From: RYN-230 sp963834515
GTDB taxonomy: Bacteria > Actinomycetota > Actinomycetes > Streptosporangiales > Streptosporangiaceae
Length of the DNA: 64,000 nucleotides
Assembly (NCBI GenBank): GCA_963834515.1
Contig: CAWICB010000009.1
Span: 124,001-188,000, forward strand
Reading direction: 5' to 3'
Shown piece after piece: positions 59,309 to 64,000 of the stretch. The position numbers and the translations under genes were made by a program. Below the pieces are notes generated by a model. That model was not told where the DNA came from, did not search any database, and worked only from the letters and a program-made list of their open reading frames with translations. Every line of letters begins with the position of its first letter. Within the stretch, counting starts at the first letter, position 1.

Positions 59309-61840
59309 GTGGCGAACAATCTCACCCGTGACGAGGCCCGTGACCGGCAGCAGCTCCTGGAGGTCCGCTCCTACCAGGTGGAACTCGATCTCACCGGGGG
59401 CGGGGAAACGTTTGGCTCGTCCACCGTGGTGCGGTTCCGCTGCGCCACCCCCGGGGCGGGCAGCTTCATCGAGCTGACCGCGCCCGCGGTCCGGGAGATC
59501 GTGCTGAACGGCACGCCGGTGCCGCTCGGCGCGTTCGACGGCAACCGGATCGCGCTGGACGGGCTGGCTACCGAGAACGAACTGCGGGTGGTGGCCGACT
59601 GCGCCTATTCGAGCAGCGGTGAGGGGCTGCACCGGTTCACCGACCCGGCCGACGGCGGCGTCTACGTGTACTCGGATCTGGAGACGTTCGACGCACACCG
59701 GATCTACGCGTGCTTCGACCAGCCGGACCTGAAGGCCACGTTCGAGTTTTCCGTGCTCGCCCCGGACGGCTGGCTGGTGCTGTCCAACATGGCCGCCGAC
59801 GGTCCCGGCGAGCCGGCCAGCGGCGGCCGGCGCTGGCATTTCCCGCCGTCGCCGCTGATGTCGACGTACATCACCGCGATCGTGGCCGGCCCCTATCACC
59901 AGGTCACCAGCGAGCACGACGGGATCCCGCTGGGCATCTACTGCCGCCAGTCGCTGGCCGGCTACCTGGACCCGGCCGAGATCTTCGAGGTGACCAGGCA
60001 GGGCTTCGACTTCTACCACGGCGCGTTCGGGGTGCGGTACGCGTTCGGCAAGTACGACCAGGTGTTCGTGCCGGAGTTCAAGGCCGGCGCGATGGAGAAC
60101 GCGGGCTGCGTGACGTTCCTGGAGGACTACGTGTTCCGGTCCCGGGTCACCGATTTCGCCCGGGAGATGCGCGCCGAGACCATCCTGCACGAGATGGCCC
60201 ACATGTGGTTCGGCGACCTGGTCACCATGCGCTGGTGGGACGACCTGTGGCTGAACGAGTCGTTCGCGACCTGGGCGTCGGTGCTGGCCGAGTCCGAGGC
60301 CACCCGGTGGCGCAACGCCTGGACCACGTTCTGCCAGCTGCAGAAGGCCTGGGCCTACCAGCAGGACCAGCTGCCGTCCACGCACCCGATCGCGGCCGAC
60401 ATCCCGGACATCGCGGCCGTCGAGGTCAACTTCGACGGCATCACCTACGCCAAGGGCGCGTCGGTGCTCAAGCAGCTCGTAGCCTACGTCGGCCGGGACC
60501 GGTTCCTGGCCGGGGTGCGGCTGTACTTCGGCCAGCACGCCTGGGGCAACGCCACCCTGACCGACCTGCTGGCCGCGCTGCAGGAGACCTCCGGCCGGGA
60601 GCTGTCCGGCTGGTCCAAGGAGTGGCTGGAAACGGCCGGGGTGAACACCCTGCGGCCGGACCTGGTGCTGGACAGCGATGGCCGGATGACCGAGTTCGCG
60701 GTGGTGCAGACCGCCCGGCCGGAGCACCCGGTGCTCCGCTCGCACCGCATCGCGGTCGGCCTGTACGACCGGACCGGGGCCGGGCTGGCCCGGCGGCGCC
60801 GGGTCGAGGCGGACATCGCTGGCGAGCGCACCGTGCTGCCCGAGCTGGCCGGGGAACGCCAGCCCGACCTGGTGCTGGTCAACGACGACGACCTCACCTA
60901 CGCCAAGATCAGGCTGGATGAGCACTCGCTGGGCACGCTGATCAGCTCGATCGGCGAGTTCACCGAGTCGCTGCCCGCCGCATTGTGCTGGGCCGCGGCC
61001 TGGGACATGTGCCGGGACGCGGAGCTGGCCGCCCGGCACTACATCAGCATGGTCATCGAGCAGGCCGGCACGATCGCCGACATCGGGGTGGTGCAGACCA
61101 CGTTCCGGCAGGCCTCCGGCGCGGCCCGCCGGTTCACCGACCCGGCCTGGCGGCCCGCGGGGATCGGCGGCTTCATGGCGTCCGGGCTGCGCCGCCTGGC
61201 CGAGCAGGCGGAGCCGGGCTCGGACCGGCAGCTGGCCTATCTGCAGGCGTTCGCCGGGGTGGCCACCCAGCCCGCCGACCTCGCGCTGCTGGCCAGCCTG
61301 CTGGACGGGTCGGCCCAGCTGGACGGCCTGGTGGTGGACACTGAGCTGCGCTGGCGGCTGCTGCAGCGGCTGGTCAGCCAGGGCGCCGCGGGACTGGCCG
61401 AGATCGGCGCGGAGCTGGCCCGGGACGCCACTGACGCGGGTGAGCGGCGGGCCGCCACCTGCCGGGCCGCGGTCCCTGAGGCCGCGGCCAAGGAGGCCGC
61501 CTGGCAGGCGATCGTCAGCGGCACGCTGCCCAACGCCACGTTCCGGGCTACGCTCACCGGGTTCCAGGACCCGGATTACCCGGAACTGCTCGCCCCCTAC
61601 GCGGAGAAGTTCTTCGACGTGGTCGGCGACGTGTGGGCGACCTGGGGCACCGACATGGCCCAGTACTTCGCCAGCAACGGCTACCCGCTGACCCAGATCA
61701 GCGAGCGGACCGTGCTGCTGACCGACGAGTACATCGCCCGGGCTGACCCGCCCACCGCGCTGCGCCGGCTGCTCATCGAAGGGCAGGACAGCATCCGCCG
61801 GGCGCTGCGCTGCCAGGACCGCGACCGTCAGGCCGGCTGA
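59309..61840 (+). CDS. pepN: Aminopeptidase N (M1 family)
   Basis: About 843-residue zinc metallopeptidase removing N-terminal residues from peptides in the cytoplasm. GTG 59309 is chosen because the following NLTRDEARDRQQLLEVRSY matches the actinobacterial PepN N-terminus and GGAAGG lies 8 bases upstream; ATG 59291 and 59153 are alternatives. The substrate motif GAMENAG (about 260) and the zinc site HEMAHMWFGDL followed by LNES (HExxH-18-E, from about 293) are intact. A C-terminal ERAP1-like helical domain completes it. No signal sequence. Confidence 0.92.
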   Translation: MANNLTRDEARDRQQLLEVRSYQVELDLTGGGETFGSSTVVRFRCATPGAGSFIELTAPAVREIVLNGTPVPLGAFDGNRIALDGLATENELRVVADCAYSSSGEGLHRFTDPADGGVYVYSDLETFDAHRIYACFDQPDLKATFEFSVLAPDGWLVLSNMAADGPGEPASGGRRWHFPPSPLMSTYITAIVAGPYHQVTSEHDGIPLGIYCRQSLAGYLDPAEIFEVTRQGFDFYHGAFGVRYAFGKYDQVFVPEFKAGAMENAGCVTFLEDYVFRSRVTDFAREMRAETILHEMAHMWFGDLVTMRWWDDLWLNESFATWASVLAESEATRWRNAWTTFCQLQKAWAYQQDQLPSTHPIAADIPDIAAVEVNFDGITYAKGASVLKQLVAYVGRDRFLAGVRLYFGQHAWGNATLTDLLAALQETSGRELSGWSKEWLETAGVNTLRPDLVLDSDGRMTEFAVVQTARPEHPVLRSHRIAVGLYDRTGAGLARRRRVEADIAGERTVLPELAGERQPDLVLVNDDDLTYAKIRLDEHSLGTLISSIGEFTESLPAALCWAAAWDMCRDAELAARHYISMVIEQAGTIADIGVVQTTFRQASGAARRFTDPAWRPAGIGGFMASGLRRLAEQAEPGSDRQLAYLQAFAGVATQPADLALLASLLDGSAQLDGLVVDTELRWRLLQRLVSQGAAGLAEIGAELARDATDAGERRAATCRAAVPEAAAKEAAWQAIVSGTLPNATFRATLTGFQDPDYPELLAPYAEKFFDVVGDVWATWGTDMAQYFASNGYPLTQISERTVLLTDEYIARADPPTALRRLLIEGQDSIRRALRCQDRDRQAG

Positions 61841-61843
61841 CGA

Positions 61844-63745
61844 TCAGGCCCGCGGCTGGCCGGTCACGGCCCGGGTCACCGTCCGCACCTCCCGCGAGTC
61901 GGCCAGGTCGTCGAGGGAGACCGCGCGGCCCTCGCCGTCGCACAGCGGGACACGCCAGTTCGGGTACTCGGTCGTGGTTCCGGGCATGTTCTGCGGGCGC
62001 CGGTCGCCGACCGCGTCGGCCAGCGACACGCCGACCAGCACGGCCGGGGTGCGGGCCAGGAACGCGTAGCAGGCCTCGGTGAACGCGGCCGGGCTCGGCC
62101 TGATCCCGGCGGGCAGCAGGCCCTCGGCGGCCAGGGCGTCCTGCCAGGCCGTCACGGCCCGCTCAGCTTCGGCTCGTTCGGCCTGGTAGGACCGGGTCAG
62201 CAGGCCGAGCCGGGAGCGCAGCTCGACCTGTTCTCCGGTGACGAATGCGCATACCGGTGGCAGGTCGTGGGTGCCGACCATGGCCAGGCAGTTGCGCCGC
62301 CACTTGCCGGGTGGCAGTGGGCTGCCGTCCGGCCCGCGCTCGAACCACAGCATCGAGGTGCCCAGCACGCCCCGGCTGGCCAGGTAGTCACGGATCCACG
62401 GGTCCACCGTGCCCAGGTCCTCACCGATGGCCAGCGCGCCGGCTGCGGCCGCCTGGCCGGTCAGCACGCCGACCATGGCCTCGTGGTCGTAGCGCACGTA
62501 CGTGCCCTGGTCGGGCCGCATCCCCGCGGGCACCCACCACAGCCGGAGCAGGCCCATCACGTGATCCGCCCGCAGCCCGCCGGCGTGCCGCAGGCCCGCG
62601 CCGATCAGCCCGGCCAGCGGCGCGTAGCCCTGGGCAGCCAGCCGCTGCGGGTGCCAGGGCGGCTGGCTCCAGTCCTGGCCCCGCTGATTGAACTCGTCCG
62701 GCGGTGAGCCCACGCTCATCCCGGGGACCAGCACATCCTGCCAGGCCCATGCGTCCGCCCCGCCCGGGTGGCAGCCGACCGCGAGGTCCCGGATGATCCC
62801 GGTGCGCATGCCGGCCGCCCGGGCCGCCTGCTGGGCCGCGGCCAGCTGGGCGTCGGCCAGCCACTGCAGCCAGGCGTGGAACCGGGCCTGGCCGGCCAGC
62901 CGGGACCGTTCCGCGGCCACGGCGGCGGACCGGGGTGCGTGCAGCGGCCCGGGCCAGGCCCGCCAGTCCGGCCCGTAGATCTCGGCCAGCGCGCACCACA
63001 GCGCCCAGTCCTCCAGTGGCTGCCCCTCGCGGGCGCGGTAGGCGTCGAACTCGGCCCGCCGGGCCGCGGTCAGCGGCTGCCGGTAGATGATCTCCAGGGC
63101 GGCCCGCTTGGCCCGCCAGACGTCGTCCCGGTCGAGCAGTTCGCTGGTCGCGTTGCGGGTCCGCAGCGGGGCGGCCAGCGAGTCGATGCGCACCCGGTCC
63201 CCCGCGGTCAGCGTGCCGTACTCCGGGATGTCCTCGATGCGCAGGTACAGCGGGCTGGTGTAGGCCCGGGTCATCGGCAGGTACGGGGACGCACTCAGCG
63301 GGGGCACCGGCTCCACCGCGTGCAGCGGGTTGATCAGGATGAACCCCGCGCCCAGGTCGGAGGCGCTCCAGGTGGCCAGGTCAGCCAGGTCGCCCAGGTC
63401 GCCGTGCCCCCAGGACTGCCGGGATCGCACCGAGTACAGCTGGACTGAAAACCCCCACTGACGCTCTGTTAGTTCGGGGGGGCGACCCCCCGGAGCCCCC
63501 CGATCGCCGCTACCCGCCGAACGCCGGCTCGGCGGCAGCCCGCCTGCGGCGGGTCCCGCCTCGCCGGCGCGAGGCGCCCGGGTACCGCTCACCGACCAGG
63601 GGGGTCGCCCCCCCGGACTTTCGAGCGCACTCACGATGGCGTCGAGCGTCTCGTCGGCTACCTCGACCCGCCGGTCGTGCCAGTCCCGGTAGCTGGTGGC
63701 CACGCCGTAGGCCTCGGCCCGGCGCCGCGTCTCGTCGCTCGTCAC
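61844..63745 (-). CDS. malQ: 4-alpha-glucanotransferase MalQ with inserted repeat segment
   Basis: 633-residue GH77 amylomaltase transferring maltodextrin segments in glycogen/maltose metabolism. Catalytic residues are in place: nucleophile Asp in GLRADHVMGLLRLWW (about 393), acid/base Glu in IGEDLGTVDPW (about 440) and the third Asp in VGTHDLPP (about 494). After the first helices (DETRRRAEAYGVATSYRDWH to LDAIVSAL) there is a Pro/Gly/Arg-rich insert of about 50 residues (about 44-93) before ERQWGFSVQLYSVRSRQSWG, where relatives have a short linker. It is encoded by the GC-rich repeat also found at 55006. Confidence 0.9.
   Translation of the reverse strand: MTSDETRRRAEAYGVATSYRDWHDRRVEVADETLDAIVSALESPGGRPPWSVSGTRAPRAGEAGPAAGGLPPSRRSAGSGDRGAPGGRPPELTERQWGFSVQLYSVRSRQSWGHGDLGDLADLATWSASDLGAGFILINPLHAVEPVPPLSASPYLPMTRAYTSPLYLRIEDIPEYGTLTAGDRVRIDSLAAPLRTRNATSELLDRDDVWRAKRAALEIIYRQPLTAARRAEFDAYRAREGQPLEDWALWCALAEIYGPDWRAWPGPLHAPRSAAVAAERSRLAGQARFHAWLQWLADAQLAAAQQAARAAGMRTGIIRDLAVGCHPGGADAWAWQDVLVPGMSVGSPPDEFNQRGQDWSQPPWHPQRLAAQGYAPLAGLIGAGLRHAGGLRADHVMGLLRLWWVPAGMRPDQGTYVRYDHEAMVGVLTGQAAAAGALAIGEDLGTVDPWIRDYLASRGVLGTSMLWFERGPDGSPLPPGKWRRNCLAMVGTHDLPPVCAFVTGEQVELRSRLGLLTRSYQAERAEAERAVTAWQDALAAEGLLPAGIRPSPAAFTEACYAFLARTPAVLVGVSLADAVGDRRPQNMPGTTTEYPNWRVPLCDGEGRAVSLDDLADSREVRTVTRAVTGQPRA
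63464..63571 (-). repeat. GC-rich interspersed repeat inserted in frame in malQ
   Basis: On the minus strand this matches the element at 55006-55110 along about 100 bases, including cgccgagccggcgttcggcg and gcggcgatcgggggg and the terminal ctaacaSag. Within malQ it encodes the linker from about RAGEAGPAAGG to RPPELT without stop or frame change. A further half module (ggggggtcgcccccccgg, 63600-63619) lies just beside it. Confidence 0.75.
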
Positions 63746-63801
63746 CCCTCAATGATCGGGCCAATCGGCACCAGACCGCACAATCCTTGACCCGACCCAA
63801 A

Positions 63802-63849
63802 CAGTGCGGTGAGTTTGTGGTCACGCGTGACCACAAACTCACCGCACTG
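63802..63849. terminator. Perfect 48-bp palindrome, GCGGTGAGTT family
   Basis: 24-base arms with no loop (centre acgcgt) between the malQ start and the stop of the next minus-strand gene. GCGGTGAGTTTGTGGTC is identical to the core of the palindrome at 26097. Its position 3' of a gene fits a terminator, although without a U-tract. Confidence 0.7.
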
Positions 63850-63881
63850 CCGAAACTGAGCCGGCTGGGCCGGCTGGGCCG

Positions 63882-64000
63882 CTAGGCCGCGCGGGGCAGC
63901 CGGGGGAACACGGCGCGGCCCAGCCACAGGCCCGCCAGCGCCTGGAGCACCGCGACCAGCAGGGTGGCCGCGATACCGACCGAGGAGTGGGCGGGCAGGC
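63882..64000 (-). CDS. Membrane protein, C-terminal end only
   Basis: The last 38 codons of a gene that continues past the right edge. They encode one hydrophobic helix (IAATLLVAVLQALAGLWLG) and a short basic tail ending PRLPRAA. This fits the last helix of a polytopic membrane protein; the family cannot be told from this fragment. Confidence 0.5.
   Translation of the reverse strand, partial: LPAHSSVGIAATLLVAVLQALAGLWLGRAVFPRLPRAA

Overview
The window is very GC-rich (about 70% or more by eye) with actinobacterial codon use. It encodes mycothiol-linked enzyme families (a maleylpyruvate-isomerase-fold protein and an Rv2466c-type DsbA protein), a conservon (NIT-domain kinase, roadblock, DUF742, small GTPase), a hopanoid locus and several SpoIIE-type phosphatases. 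This points to a filamentous, non-Streptomyces actinomycete, probably Streptosporangiales-like. The genus cannot be fixed from the sequence alone. No tRNA, rRNA, CRISPR array or intact transposase was seen.

0-10 kb is a decaying zone. Intact genes (CDF metal exporter, MPI-fold protein, a coupled pair of unknowns, a zinc-site microprotein, a membrane-anchored beta-propeller-like protein, DedA) alternate with broken ones: a DUF1254 protein, two methyltransferases, an MFS efflux pump and an AadA-like nucleotidyltransferase. The last two are fused head to head across a deletion scar. 10.2-24.5 kb is one coherent sugar-utilisation locus. Two divergent, translationally coupled operons flank a 9-bp-arm palindrome that is the likely operator of the encoded ROK regulator. 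They encode a family-5 binding protein with a Dpp/Opp-like ABC importer, two GH4 NAD-dependent glycosidases, three sugar kinases (ROK, BadF/BcrA-type, PfkB) and a NodB deacetylase with an unusual N-terminal domain. With no PTS in sight, this looks like an import, phosphorylate, then GH4-cleave route for a disaccharide or amino-sugar oligomer.

24.5-38.7 kb holds assorted genes: an SRPBCC protein with its ArsR regulator, a GNAT enzyme, two tandem secreted paralogues kept nearly identical in their core, the hopanoid-linked glycosyltransferase HpnB, an SPFH/NfeD-like pair, ribokinase, a SpoIIE phosphatase/kinase fusion and a MacB-like ABC pair. A promoter-structured-RNA-terminator arrangement at 32.9-33.06 kb is a candidate small RNA. 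38.8-49.6 kb carries a GT39 membrane glycosyltransferase and the hopanoid operon hpnC-hpnD-hpnE-polyprenyl synthase-shc-hpnG/ispH fusion-hpnH; hpnC carries a net one-base frameshift. 50.7-55.0 kb is the conservon. 55.2-64 kb contains a membrane SpoIIE phosphatase, an Eis-like acetyltransferase, RpiB, a DsbA-family oxidoreductase, aminopeptidase N, MalQ and the 3' end of a membrane protein.

Three classes of short repeat run through the window. Long intergenic palindromes belong to at least two sequence families. A GC-rich element of about 100 bp exactly fills one intergenic gap and also lies in frame inside malQ, with a shorter version in the second ABC ATPase gene. In-frame minisatellites of 15-18 bp expand the ends of several proteins. 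The repeat element inside genes and the candidate small RNA are the least ordinary observations.
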